Positions 17,042 through 26,355 of a DNA stretch of 64,000 nucleotides are shown here, piece after piece. This stretch comes from an uncultured Paraglaciecola sp. (lineage in GTDB: Bacteria > Pseudomonadota > Gammaproteobacteria > Enterobacterales > Alteromonadaceae). Both the position numbers and the translations under genes were made by a program. The stretch's first letter is position 1, and each line of letters begins with the position of its first letter. The stretch spans positions 1 to 64,000 of the forward strand of contig NZ_CAKZKO010000205.1 of assembly GCF_937123705.1 (NCBI RefSeq), read 5' to 3'. The notes beneath the pieces are model-generated. The model worked only from the letters and a program-made list of their open reading frames with translations, was not told where the DNA came from and searched no databases.

Positions 17042-17653
17042 TCAAGCCTTTTGCCACTGGGGCAAGTTATTCTCAAACTCGGTGATTTTATGGTCTAGCT
17101 CTAAGGTTTGACCTATAGCATCTAACCCTTTTAACAGGTTGTTTTTATGTTGCTCGGCAATCTCAAAGGTAAAGCTGTAATCATTCATACTTACGGTCTG
17201 TTGCTGTAGGTTTACGGTGATTTGCACTGTAGGGTCTTGTTGTACTGCGGCAAATAACTGATCCATCTGTGTGTTATCTAGTTGCACAGGTAACAATTGA
17301 TTGTTGATGCAGTTACCGTAAAAAATGTCGGCAAAGCTGGTGGCAATCACTACTTTAAAACCATAGTCGTCCAGTGACCAAGGGGCATGTTCGCGGCTTG
17401 AGCCACAACCAAAGTTTTCCCGCGTCAGCAACACGCTGGCACCTTGATACGCGGCTTTGTTCAACACAAACTCAGGGTTGGGCACTTGTTCGTGCTCGTC
17501 GAGGTAGCGCCAATCATGAAACAAATGTTTACCATAGCCGCTACGTGTTACGGCGGTTAAAAACTGCTTGGGGATGATTTGGTCGGTGTCCACGTTGGCT
17601 TGATTTAAGGGAACGGCCGAGCCAGTGTGAATATTTATACCTATGCTTGTCAT
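17042..17653 (-). CDS. leuD: 3-isopropylmalate dehydratase small subunit
   Basis: A 203-residue subunit that pairs with LeuC to isomerise 2-isopropylmalate to 3-isopropylmalate in leucine synthesis. The N-terminal HTGSAVPLNQANVDTDQIIPKQFL and the GxxFGCGSSREHAPW block are typical. It is last in leuABCD, 17 bases after leuC, and is followed by the hairpin repeats, which may act as the operon end. Length matches enterobacterial LeuD. Confidence 0.96.
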   Translation of the reverse strand: MTSIGINIHTGSAVPLNQANVDTDQIIPKQFLTAVTRSGYGKHLFHDWRYLDEHEQVPNPEFVLNKAAYQGASVLLTRENFGCGSSREHAPWSLDDYGFKVVIATSFADIFYGNCINNQLLPVQLDNTQMDQLFAAVQQDPTVQITVNLQQQTVSMNDYSFTFEIAEQHKNNLLKGLDAIGQTLELDHKITEFENNLPQWQKA

Positions 17654-17670
17654 AATAAATTCCTTAAAGG

Positions 17671-19083
17671 CTATTGATAGTCGCGCACATCGGCGAAGTG
17701 GCCGGCGAGGGCTGCTGCTGCGGCCATGGCTGGGCTAACTAAATGAGTTCGCGCCCCACGACCCTGACGACCTTCAAAGTTACGGTTGCTGGTTGAAGCG
17801 CAGCGGTCACCTTGTTTAAGAATATCGTCGTTCATGCCCAAACACATTGAGCAACCTGGTAAACGCCATTCAAAACCGGCTTCTATAAATATTTTGTCGA
17901 GTTGTTCTGCTTCAGCTTGGGCTTTTACCGACACTGAGCCTGGCACCACAATAGCGGTTACGCCTTGGGCTACTTTGCCTTGTTTAGCAATAGCCGCAGC
18001 TGCGCGCATATCTTCAATGCGGCCATTAGTGCACGAGCCTATAAAGACATTGTTTATGGCTAAATCTTGCAATTTCTGGCCGGGGACTAAATCCATATAG
18101 GCAAGGGCTTTATTGGCTGAGTCTTGGTCGATAGGATCAGAAAAGTCAGCCGAGGCCGGCACCGGCTGATCCACACCTATCACTTGCCCAGGGTTTGTGC
18201 CCCAGGTCACTTGTGGGGCGATATCAGCTGAATTCAATGTAATAACAGTGTCAAAAGTTGCGTCTTTATCTGTTACTAAAGTTTGCCAATAGGCCAAGGC
18301 TTGGCTCCAATGCTCGCCTTTAGGGGCATATTCTCGGCCTGCTAAATAATCAAAAGTGGTTTGATCGGGAGCAATTAAACCGGCTTTAGCACCGGCTTCA
18401 ATGCTCATGTTGCACACAGTCATACGCTCTTCCATCGACAAACCTGAGATGGCTTCGCCGCAATATTCAATCACATGGCCGGTTGCTCCAGCATGCCCAA
18501 TTTTACCTATGATAGCCAAAATAATATCTTTGGCGGTAATGCCGATAGGTAAGGGGCCATTGACTTGCACCTGCATGCTTTTGGCTTTGCTTTGTTTAAG
18601 GGTTTGACTAGCAAACACATGTTCAACTTGTGATGTGCCTATACCAAAGGCTAATGCACCAAAGGCACCGTGAGTCGCGGTATGTGAGTCGCCGCACACT
18701 ACTGTCATTCCAGGTTGAATAAGGCCTAGTTCAGGCCCCATTACATGCACAATTCCTTGTTTTTGATGGCCCACTGGGAACAGTTCAATCCCGTGTTTTT
18801 CGCAGTTGTCTGCCAAGGTTTGTAGCTGTAACTTGTTGGTAGGGCCACAGGCATCTAAGGCTAAAGAGCGAGTTGAAATACTGTGATCCATAGTGGCAAA
18901 AGTCCGCTGTGGACAACGTACTTTGCGGTTTTTGTCCTCTAAACCTGCAAAGGCTTGAGGTGAGGTCACCTCGTGAATTAAATGTCTGTCTATGTACATC
19001 AAACCTTCTTCACCGGTATGAGAGGTATTTTTCGCATCGATAATATGGGCTTGCCATATTTTGTCATACAAGGTGCTGGCCAT
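17671..19083 (-). CDS. leuC: 3-isopropylmalate dehydratase large subunit
   Basis: A 470-residue aconitase-family enzyme that works with LeuD. The three cysteines that hold the 4Fe-4S cluster are visible in IGSCTNGR and GCSMCLGMN, and VCGDSHTATHGAFG is the conserved N-terminal block. It is third in the leucine operon with short spacers to leuB and leuD. No abnormality was seen. Confidence 0.97.
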   Translation of the reverse strand: MASTLYDKIWQAHIIDAKNTSHTGEEGLMYIDRHLIHEVTSPQAFAGLEDKNRKVRCPQRTFATMDHSISTRSLALDACGPTNKLQLQTLADNCEKHGIELFPVGHQKQGIVHVMGPELGLIQPGMTVVCGDSHTATHGAFGALAFGIGTSQVEHVFASQTLKQSKAKSMQVQVNGPLPIGITAKDIILAIIGKIGHAGATGHVIEYCGEAISGLSMEERMTVCNMSIEAGAKAGLIAPDQTTFDYLAGREYAPKGEHWSQALAYWQTLVTDKDATFDTVITLNSADIAPQVTWGTNPGQVIGVDQPVPASADFSDPIDQDSANKALAYMDLVPGQKLQDLAINNVFIGSCTNGRIEDMRAAAAIAKQGKVAQGVTAIVVPGSVSVKAQAEAEQLDKIFIEAGFEWRLPGCSMCLGMNDDILKQGDRCASTSNRNFEGRQGRGARTHLVSPAMAAAAALAGHFADVRDYQ

Positions 19084-19101
19084 TACGCTTTCCTAAATCT
19101 A

Positions 19102-20187
19102 TTAAATTAATGCGGCAATATAATTGCCGACTTCACTGGTACTTTTGGCTAAATGTTGTTGTTCTGGACTCAGTAAATCACCGGTTAGCACCCCGTCACT
19201 TAAGGTTTTTACTACTGCCGCATCTATAGCATCGGCGGCGGCGTTTTCGTTTAAGCTAAAGCGCAACAACATAGCGGCCGAGAGTATTTGCGCTATTGGG
19301 TTAGCTATGCCTTTACCGGCAATATCTGGCGCCGAACCGCCTGCTGGTTCGTACATGCCAAAGTTGTGCTGGTTGATACTGGCAGAGGGCAGTAACCCCA
19401 TTGAGCCGGTGATCATGGCACACTCGTCAGAGATGATATCGCCAAATAAGTTAGAACATAACATCACGTCAAACTGGTTTGGGTAGCGAATGAGCTGCAT
19501 AGTCGCGTTGTCGATATAAATGTGTTCAAGCTCTACTTCTGGATAGTCCTTAGCCACCTCTTCAACCACTTCTCGCCATAAACGGCTACACACCAGTACG
19601 TTAGCTTTGTCTACTGATGTCACTTTTTTACCGCGTTTTTGCGCCGCGTCAAAGGCACTAACGGCAATGCGGCGAATTTCGGCTTTGCTGTAACGCATAG
19701 TATCAAAAGCAAATTGCTCTTCACCTTCGCCTTCTAAGCCTTTGGGCTGGCCAAAATAAATACCACTGGTGAGTTCGCGTACTACTAATACATCAAAGCC
19801 AGCCGCCGCTATATCGGCTCGAAGCGGAGAGAAAGACTCAAGGCCCGGATAAATTTTTGCGGGGCGTAGGTTGCTGAATAAGTCAAAATGCCCACGCAAT
19901 GCTAAAAGCGCGGCGCGTTCTGGGCGTTCTTCTAAGGGTAAGTTATCCCATTTTGGGCCACCAATTGAGCCAAATAAAATGGCGCTGGCGTCTTCGCAGC
20001 CTTTTAGCGTGGAAGCGGGCAGGGCTTTGCCGTGGTTGTCTATGGCTAGGCCGCCTACATCAAAATCATTTAACTGAAATGAAATACCAAATTTTTTAGT
20101 GACTGCCGCTAGTACTTTTTTGGCCTCTTGCATGACTTCAGGGCCAATGCCATCCCCTGCTAATACGGCAATATTGTATTCAGACAT
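19102..20187 (-). CDS. leuB: 3-isopropylmalate dehydrogenase
   Basis: A 361-residue NAD-dependent oxidative decarboxylase that turns 3-isopropylmalate into 2-ketoisocaproate. It has the N-terminal LAGDGIGPEV, the substrate-binding ALRGHFDLFSNLRPAK region, the metal-site SNLFGDIISDE and the cofactor motif EPAGGSAPDIAGKGIANP. It lies 6 bases after leuA and 18 before leuC. Length is normal. Confidence 0.97.
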   Translation of the reverse strand: MSEYNIAVLAGDGIGPEVMQEAKKVLAAVTKKFGISFQLNDFDVGGLAIDNHGKALPASTLKGCEDASAILFGSIGGPKWDNLPLEERPERAALLALRGHFDLFSNLRPAKIYPGLESFSPLRADIAAAGFDVLVVRELTSGIYFGQPKGLEGEGEEQFAFDTMRYSKAEIRRIAVSAFDAAQKRGKKVTSVDKANVLVCSRLWREVVEEVAKDYPEVELEHIYIDNATMQLIRYPNQFDVMLCSNLFGDIISDECAMITGSMGLLPSASINQHNFGMYEPAGGSAPDIAGKGIANPIAQILSAAMLLRFSLNENAAADAIDAAVVKTLSDGVLTGDLLSPEQQHLAKSTSEVGNYIAALI

Positions 20188-20193
20188 GTTGTG

Positions 20194-21753
20194 TTATACC
20201 CCTGCAATTCTAGTTTTCTGTTCTTTTTTCTGATCAATTTGATCGGCTAAATGTGTGTTGTTTAATACGTAAATTAAGGCTTTGACGCCTGATTCAACAA
20301 TATCGGTGGCTAAACCTATACCGTTAAAACGGCGGCCATTATATTCTGCCACTATTGATACCTGCGCTAAGGCATTGGCGCCTTCGCCTTTAGAGTCGAG
20401 CTTAAAATCGACTATCTCTACTTGGTTGGCGCCCACTACTTTTGAAATGGCATTATAAGCGGCGTCGACTGGCCCGTTACCGGTTGCAGACTCGGTGATT
20501 TCACTATCACCCACCTGCATACACACTGTGGCGCTGGGTATGATTTGTTTACCCGAGTTCGCCTGCAAATACAGCAATTTATAATGTTCGTCTTCCTGTT
20601 TGGCCTGACTGAAAAACAACAGGGCCTCTAAGTCGTAATCAAACACTTGGCCTTTTTTATCGGCAAGTTTTACAAAGGCGCTGTAAAGGGTTTCCAAGTC
20701 AAAGTCAGACTCTTTATAGCCCAATTCCAACAAGCGATGTTTAATCACATGGCGTCCGGATCGCGAGGTTAGATTCAGATTATTTTTATTTATGCCAACA
20801 CTTTCTGGGGTCATAATTTCGTAAGTGTTTTGACCCTTTAATACCCCGTCTTGATGAATGCCCGACGAATGACTAAAGGCGTTAGCCCCCACAATGGCCT
20901 TGTTAGCTTGCACCGGCATATTGCATAAGTTACTCACTAACTTTGAGGTACGTGATATCTGTTCACTTTTGATATGGGTATGTAGCCCGAGTTTGCTGTG
21001 GCGAGTTTGTAAAATCATCGCTATTTCTTCTAATGAGCAATTACCTGCACGCTCACCTAAACCATTAATGGTGGCTTCGACTTGCCTTGCACCTTGTTCT
21101 ACGGCCGCCAATGAATTAGCTACAGCTAAGCCTAAATCGTTGTGACAGTGTACCGAAATCACCGCTTTATCGATATTAGGTACTCGGTTAAATAGGCTCT
21201 GAATAATGCCACCAAATTCAGTAGGAGTGGTGTAACCCACGGTATCGGGAATATTCACTGTGGTTGCGCCTGCATTAATTGCGGCTTCTACCATACGGCA
21301 CAAATAATCTATATGAGTACGCCCCGCATCTTCGCAGGAAAACTCCACATCAGGGGTGTAACGACGCGCATGTTTTACCGCTTGTACTGCCATTTCTACT
21401 ACGTCATCTTGGGATTTACGTAACTTAGTGTTGACGTGAATATCAGAGGTAGCGATAAAGGTATGAATACGAAACTGCTCAGCCACTTTTAATGACTCAC
21501 CACAGGCGTCGATATCTTTAGCTAAGGCACGAGATAATCCACATACTGTGGCGTTTTTTATTTCACGAGCGATGGATTGTACCGATTCAAAATCACCGGG
21601 TGAAGACACCGGAAACCCCGCTTCGATTATATCTACCCCTAAACGCTCCAATGCCAAAGCAATTTTGAGTTTTTCTTTTACGCTTAAACTCGCTGGCAAG
21701 GCTTGCTCACCATCTCGTAAAGTAGTATCGAAAATTTTGACCTGATTTGACAT
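20194..21753 (-). CDS. leuA: 2-isopropylmalate synthase
   Basis: A 519-residue enzyme condensing acetyl-CoA with 2-ketoisovalerate, the committed step to leucine. The TIM-barrel starts with FDTTLRDGEQ (LRDGEQ at 12-17), and the HCHNDLGLA metal motif and NGLGERAGN are present. A C-terminal regulatory dimer domain (about 390-510) is expected to bind leucine. It is the first structural gene of the operon, behind a leader peptide and attenuator. Confidence 0.97.
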   Translation of the reverse strand: MSNQVKIFDTTLRDGEQALPASLSVKEKLKIALALERLGVDIIEAGFPVSSPGDFESVQSIAREIKNATVCGLSRALAKDIDACGESLKVAEQFRIHTFIATSDIHVNTKLRKSQDDVVEMAVQAVKHARRYTPDVEFSCEDAGRTHIDYLCRMVEAAINAGATTVNIPDTVGYTTPTEFGGIIQSLFNRVPNIDKAVISVHCHNDLGLAVANSLAAVEQGARQVEATINGLGERAGNCSLEEIAMILQTRHSKLGLHTHIKSEQISRTSKLVSNLCNMPVQANKAIVGANAFSHSSGIHQDGVLKGQNTYEIMTPESVGINKNNLNLTSRSGRHVIKHRLLELGYKESDFDLETLYSAFVKLADKKGQVFDYDLEALLFFSQAKQEDEHYKLLYLQANSGKQIIPSATVCMQVGDSEITESATGNGPVDAAYNAISKVVGANQVEIVDFKLDSKGEGANALAQVSIVAEYNGRRFNGIGLATDIVESGVKALIYVLNNTHLADQIDQKKEQKTRIAGV

Positions 21754-21860
21754 GCTCTACCCCTTAAAAGATAAATCAAAATCAAGAAATTAAAGAGCCA
21801 AGGTCAGGTTATAATTGGCCATGATCTTCAAGATTGATGACTTTAATATTCTGTACATAC

Positions 21861-21889
21861 AAAAAACCCGTGCTTGGCACGGGCTTTTT
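21861..21889 (-). terminator. Leucine-operon attenuator terminator
   Basis: On the minus strand GCCCGTGC-CAA-GCACGGG followed by TTTTTT forms an intrinsic terminator between the leader peptide and leuA. The downstream arm GCACGGG (plus-strand 21877-21883 complement) has an identical competitor at the end of the leader peptide (CCCGTGC on the plus strand, 21920-21926). An alternative pairing can therefore prevent termination, which is the logic of leucine attenuation. Confidence 0.9.
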
Positions 21890-21916
21890 GTAAACTAGTT
21901 AACGCTTGCTTACAAC

Positions 21917-21973
21917 CTACCCGTGCAATCTTGCTGCCAGCAGAAGTAAAGTAGAAAAAATCGCGTTGTTCAT
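21917..21973 (-). CDS. leuL: leu operon leader peptide
   Basis: An 18-codon frame on the minus strand encodes MNNAIFSTLLLLAARLHG. It contains four consecutive leucine codons (TTA CTT CTG CTG) and a fifth close behind. The stop codon lies within the region that can compete with the terminator stem. Ribosome stalling at the Leu codons when charged tRNA-Leu is scarce should favour the antiterminator and allow leuABCD transcription. Five Leu residues in an 18-residue peptide just upstream of leuA, with a terminator between, make this assignment firm. Confidence 0.92.
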   Translation of the reverse strand: MNNAIFSTLLLLAARLHG

Positions 21974-22004
21974 TATTTAAATTCTTTAAAAAATACTATA
22001 GGTA

Positions 22005-22034
22005 TTTGTATCGCGTATGGTACTAGTGCGTCAA
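22005..22034 (-). promoter_or_regulatory. Probable sigma-70 promoter of the leu operon
   Basis: On the minus strand TTGACG (complement of 22029-22034) and TACAAA (complement of 22005-22010) are separated by 18 bases and lie about 32 bases before the leader-peptide start. The -35 box is near consensus; the -10 box is weak. Together with the leader and attenuator this accounts for the 353-base gap between leuA and the next gene. Confidence 0.6.
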
Positions 22035-22106
22035 TACTCTTTACAACAAAAGCTATAACTTAAAAATATAAATGGTAATTTTTAGGCGTTATAGATTTGA
22101 CCTGAC

Positions 22107-23753
22107 TTAAAAGTCATAGACAAACTCCAAGGTTAACCTTTTGTCTTTGATATCTAAGTTTGAAGCGTTCATGGCGTCAGGATCATCATTGCTTGAACCG
22201 CGATCTAAGTATCTGAAGCTGAGATTGGTGGACATGTTTCGCCCTAACTTTCGAGACATACCTAAGGTGCTAGAAATAGTGTCTGTTTCGCGCCCCGTTG
22301 TTTCTTCTTCAGTTACGGCATAGTTCACAGATAAATTTAGGCTAGTACTATTATTGATTTTGAAACTGTTACTTAAGCTAGCAGTATTTTGTTTTTGCAC
22401 CCTAGGGTTTTCTAAGTACTCTGTATTACTATGAGACACACTTAAGGTTGAAGTGAGTTTTCTGCCTTTAAGTCCAACACTGGCATTAAGGGTTTTTCTG
22501 AGTATTACTTGTTCGCTTAACTCTGGAACTGCTGCAAATAGATTGGAAAACTGCTCTCCTGGCTGTAAAGAATATGACGGGCTAGGCGGCACAAAGCAGT
22601 CACTGGCTGTAAATAGGCCTGCCGGGCACACGAATGCACCTTGATCTTCGAGTCGGGTAAGTAAACGAGACGAAGTGGTAAGATTTTCACTGTAATTTAT
22701 TCGGGTTCTTAGGTGTCGAGTATTGTGACTAAACGAGAAGGAGCCACTGTCTCCGAAGAAGCGTTTTCCATAATTTGCCTGAATCGACGTTCTACGAGTA
22801 AAGTTCCAATTTAAATCTATACCTACAAAGGTTTCATCTTCTTGGTTGCTTCTCTCAGACTGATTATAGGTAATAGTGAGTGTTCTATTTGCAGAGGCAA
22901 ACCAAGAAATCCCTACACCATAGCTATCATAATTAAGATCTCTAGCCGAAAGTTCATCAGAATTCGCTAATTCATTTTCCTCAGAGTTGCCTGTTACAAC
23001 GGCGCGAATATCGCCAAATAGCCCAAAACTTATTTGCCCATTGATAACGCGCGAGGTGAGATTATCACCAATGGTTCTGTCGGTGTTTTGATAGTTTGAT
23101 GTGAAATTCCAACTGAGGTTACTGAATTCGCTTCCTTGATATAGCCGTGCCACCAAAAACTGATTTTTATTGTCAATTTCTATGTCTGCGCCAGTATCGG
23201 AACTTAGGTCACTCCTGTCACTTTTTACATTGGATAGGCCGCCATTCACATTGAATCTAAAATATTTGCGAGAAGGCAAAGTAAAAAGGAAGCCTGCACT
23301 GTTCGTTTGTGTTTTTGACAAACCATCAGCCCCGAGGTAGGGGTCATTCACAAAGTACTGAGAGGCAAGCACACTCCTATAAGATTGGCCGCCTCCTAGA
23401 TTTAAAGATAGAATTCTTTCGATTAGCGAAATATCACCAGAATATCGATAATTGGTGAAACTGTCACTTTGACTTTCGTCACTGATATCCGAACGGATTT
23501 CGTTGTGACTAACAGAAAAGTTTCCTGCCATTATCTTGCTTTTATAGTTGGTTCTTATGCTCGGTTTAACCGATATAATGCTAGCGTCACCTTCACCAAA
23601 TCTTTCAGAATCATTTTGTGAACGTATCAATGACGTGCTAATACTAGGTTTGATTTCAAGTTGACCTGCTGTAGATCCCATAGAATAAGCCAATAGCACA
23701 CAAGAGGTAAGCAGGGGTAATTTAAAATTCAAAGAGCAGTCCTTCTCAAGCAA
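22107..23753 (-). CDS. XrtA/PEP-CTERM-associated outer-membrane beta-barrel (TIGR03016 type)
   Basis: A 548-residue protein with a signal peptide (SMGSTAGQ) and a long series of alternating amphipathic strands (NYRYSGDISLI, LTITYNQSERS, LNLSVNYAVTEEE), ending LTLEFVYDF with a terminal Phe. This matches the uncharacterised barrel family that accompanies exosortase A exopolysaccharide loci. It could be an outer-membrane channel for the polymer (inference). It begins immediately after the tyrosine autokinase and is last in the four-gene export operon. The usual neighbouring ATPase of such loci (TIGR03015) is not in the window. Confidence 0.8.
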   Translation of the reverse strand: MLEKDCSLNFKLPLLTSCVLLAYSMGSTAGQLEIKPSISTSLIRSQNDSERFGEGDASIISVKPSIRTNYKSKIMAGNFSVSHNEIRSDISDESQSDSFTNYRYSGDISLIERILSLNLGGGQSYRSVLASQYFVNDPYLGADGLSKTQTNSAGFLFTLPSRKYFRFNVNGGLSNVKSDRSDLSSDTGADIEIDNKNQFLVARLYQGSEFSNLSWNFTSNYQNTDRTIGDNLTSRVINGQISFGLFGDIRAVVTGNSEENELANSDELSARDLNYDSYGVGISWFASANRTLTITYNQSERSNQEDETFVGIDLNWNFTRRTSIQANYGKRFFGDSGSFSFSHNTRHLRTRINYSENLTTSSRLLTRLEDQGAFVCPAGLFTASDCFVPPSPSYSLQPGEQFSNLFAAVPELSEQVILRKTLNASVGLKGRKLTSTLSVSHSNTEYLENPRVQKQNTASLSNSFKINNSTSLNLSVNYAVTEEETTGRETDTISSTLGMSRKLGRNMSTNLSFRYLDRGSSNDDPDAMNASNLDIKDKRLTLEFVYDF

Positions 23754-24701
23754 TTAATTATCAGCGCCGTAATAATAACCATAATAACCTGCACCACTCT
23801 TAGCACCTTTATGGGCTTTATTGATCACAAAGCCTTTCGCCATATCAGGATTAAGCTGCTCTACTGACAGCGCGATTCGGTTTAAGTTGGTTTTTCCTTC
23901 CTGAACCACAATTACCGCCTGTCCTGCTAAGTTTGCCAAAATAGCGGTTTCGTTGATCCCTAATAAAGGAGGCGTATCAAATATAACAATACGATCAGGG
24001 TAGCGGTTAGCAAATTCGCTAACAGTTTCTAACATTTTCTCACTGGCCAGAAGCTCAGTAGATAAATGGTGTGATTTACCCGCTGGAATAATACGTAATG
24101 TATCTATGCTGGTGTGATAAATAACCTCACTCAAGTCATCTACATCACCTAGTAAGTATTCCATAAGACCATTTTCAAAGGGTTGATTGATGATCTTCAT
24201 TACACTAGGACGAAGTACATCAGCATCAACTAGTAATACGGTTTTATCTTGTTCTAATGCAATACTCAATGCCAAATTTATCGCTGTAAAGGTTTTACCT
24301 TCATTTGGATTAGGGCTAGAAACCATAATAATATTACTATTATTAAGTGATTTAGACAGGGGCCCAAAAGCATTGCCTAAGACTTTACGTTTAATGGCTC
24401 TGAACTCTTCGTTGATAACTTGCCTGTCTTTATTAACAAATCCGTTTTGCAGCTCAGTTAGATCTATTTTTTTCTGCTGAGTTGCAGGTTCTGCAGAAAC
24501 CTCTGTTTTAGGCTCATCAACAACAGGTGGCACATTATCGACTGCTTCGCTAGGTGATTCATGGTGCAATGACTCAGTAGCAGCAGGCTGTTTATCCATA
24601 GTTTGAATGGTAGGTTCTACGGGCGTTTGTTCCGCTTGTTGTTTTTTCTTATCTTCTGCAAGCGCCTTATTTTTTTGGAGGGCTTTTTCTATAGAATTCA
24701 C
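23754..24701 (-). CDS. XrtA-associated tyrosine autokinase (Wzc/CpsD-like, BY-kinase)
   Basis: A 315-residue cytoplasmic kinase controlling chain length and export of the polysaccharide. After a charged, Gln/Pro-rich N-terminal tail come Walker A (SPNPNEGKT), Walker A' (LLVDADVLRP), Walker B (IVIFDTPP) and a C-terminal tyrosine cluster (GAGYYGYYYGADN) for autophosphorylation. GTG 24701 was chosen: it overlaps the stop of the preceding chain-length gene as GTGA and has GGAG eight bases upstream. A longer open frame to 24785 would overlap that gene by over 80 bases. The separate kinase and membrane partner match XrtA loci. Confidence 0.92.
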   Translation of the reverse strand: MNSIEKALQKNKALAEDKKKQQAEQTPVEPTIQTMDKQPAATESLHHESPSEAVDNVPPVVDEPKTEVSAEPATQQKKIDLTELQNGFVNKDRQVINEEFRAIKRKVLGNAFGPLSKSLNNSNIIMVSSPNPNEGKTFTAINLALSIALEQDKTVLLVDADVLRPSVMKIINQPFENGLMEYLLGDVDDLSEVIYHTSIDTLRIIPAGKSHHLSTELLASEKMLETVSEFANRYPDRIVIFDTPPLLGINETAILANLAGQAVIVVQEGKTNLNRIALSVEQLNPDMAKGFVINKAHKGAKSGAGYYGYYYGADN

Positions 24702-26311
24702 AGTAAATTCTCCAATAAGTGGAAGGGTAAACGACCGTATGCAATATCTATCCACACTAACGAAATATAAATGGCTATCAGGCACAAGCTAGAAACCGCG
24801 AACATCAGCATTCTATTGTGCTCTTTTTTCTTAAATGCCGTGGAATGTATATCTGATACGCTACCAAAAACTGGGATCCCAAAGGAATTTTTTAGTTGGT
24901 TAGCACTAAATACTACGGGTTTAAGCTGACTAATTAAAAACGCAATAGATAATCCCGTACCAAAACCAAAGATTAAAATCCCAGTATAAAAAATGACGCG
25001 AATAGGACCAGATGGTTTACTAGGCAAAGTGGGAGGATCAATGACTCTAAACTGCACGTCATCTGTTGTCGCTTCTGCTTTACGAGATATTTCAGCTTGC
25101 TCTTTACTGGCCAATAATTCTAAGTACTTTCTATTAGTGATTTCATAATCACGATTTAACCCCTGAGCTTCTGCTTCAATCTGAGGAACTAAATCAATAA
25201 TTTTTTCAAGCTCTTGTACTCGTTCTCTATTTTGTTTGGCCCTAACCCTAAGAGAAGCTATTTGATTTTCGTATTGTGATACCGCAAGTTTCATTTCTTG
25301 ATAGACAGGGTTTTGGTTAATGTTGCCAAACTGACTATAAGAGCCTGTTGATTCCGCCACCTTAGACATAGCTTCAATTTGTTTTTTTCTATCAGATTTC
25401 AAACTTTCTAATAAGCTATTGGTTTTTCTAACATCTGGGTGGTTTTCTGTATATTTAATTAGCAATTCATCAAGGTTACTTTCTAAAGTTGCAATTCTAC
25501 TGTCATATTTTGTGGCTATATTGGATTGAGTATCAATGCCATCGTTTTCTGGTGTCACCAATCCAAAAACAGGCTCTTCACCTTGCAGTTGCGCTTTTGC
25601 AGCGTTTAACTGAGACTCAAGTTCCAATAACCTCATTTCAGTCACTTGCAGTGCCGATAGTTCTTTTTGATATTGGCTGTAGTAATCACCAGATGTGCCT
25701 GGCGCTCTATCCATACGGCTAACTTTAAAGTCGGCTACACGTTTTTCCGCCTCAATAAGGCGTTGTTCATATTCATCTATTTGGGTTTGCAGAAATTCTT
25801 CTGCACTATCACTGCTTTTTCGGTTTGAGCCAAGTGCCGACTCAACAAACTCATTCAAGGTGATTTGAACAATTTTTTGCGACAATACAGGTGAGTGTGA
25901 TGGATAGCTTATAGTATAAATATTTTGCTCTCGGGTACTGCTAAGTTGAATATCACTTTGCAGTTTATCGATTAAAGCATCCATATCCTTTTGGGTCTTT
26001 ACTGTGATGTCAAGATCTGCCTCACGCGCAATTTTTTCTAGATTGGGCCTACTTAATAGCGTACGTGCGACTAAATTAATTTGCTCGCTGGGATTATTGT
26101 ATACGGCTATACCCCGTAACAAAGGTCTGAGTAAACTATTGGTGTCTACAAAAACCCTTGCAGATGACTCGTACAGATTGGGTAGGGTTGCCACATAAAA
26201 CCAACCTATTGGGCAAACTAACCACGATGAGATAATGATATAGCGTTTTTTTATCCAAACGCCTTTCATATAGTCCAAAATCTGGTCTAACGTTTCCTGA
26301 ATTCCTAACAT
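24698..26311 (-). CDS. XrtA-system polysaccharide chain-length determinant (Wzz-like)
   Basis: A 537-residue inner-membrane protein. A Wzz domain surrounds the first membrane segment (about residues 22-42), followed by a long periplasmic coiled-coil region (about 180-420, rich in Glu, Gln and Arg). Two further hydrophobic segments lie near 445-465 and 508-528. Such proteins, with a cytosolic BY-kinase partner, set polymer length and couple synthesis to the outer-membrane exporter. It is flanked by the export lipoprotein and the kinase, overlapping the latter by four bases. Confidence 0.9.
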   Translation of the reverse strand: MLGIQETLDQILDYMKGVWIKKRYIIISSWLVCPIGWFYVATLPNLYESSARVFVDTNSLLRPLLRGIAVYNNPSEQINLVARTLLSRPNLEKIAREADLDITVKTQKDMDALIDKLQSDIQLSSTREQNIYTISYPSHSPVLSQKIVQITLNEFVESALGSNRKSSDSAEEFLQTQIDEYEQRLIEAEKRVADFKVSRMDRAPGTSGDYYSQYQKELSALQVTEMRLLELESQLNAAKAQLQGEEPVFGLVTPENDGIDTQSNIATKYDSRIATLESNLDELLIKYTENHPDVRKTNSLLESLKSDRKKQIEAMSKVAESTGSYSQFGNINQNPVYQEMKLAVSQYENQIASLRVRAKQNRERVQELEKIIDLVPQIEAEAQGLNRDYEITNRKYLELLASKEQAEISRKAEATTDDVQFRVIDPPTLPSKPSGPIRVIFYTGILIFGFGTGLSIAFLISQLKPVVFSANQLKNSFGIPVFGSVSDIHSTAFKKKEHNRMLMFAVSSLCLIAIYISLVWIDIAYGRLPFHLLENLL

Positions 26312-26355
26312 ATATACTTCAACTTAGATCTTAAAATTAACTAATAAAGCGGTGT

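Noticed and set aside
24702..24785. N-terminal extension of the tyrosine autokinase
   Set aside because: It would overlap the chain-length gene by 88 bases, while GTG 24701 has a good ribosome site and a four-base stop-start overlap.
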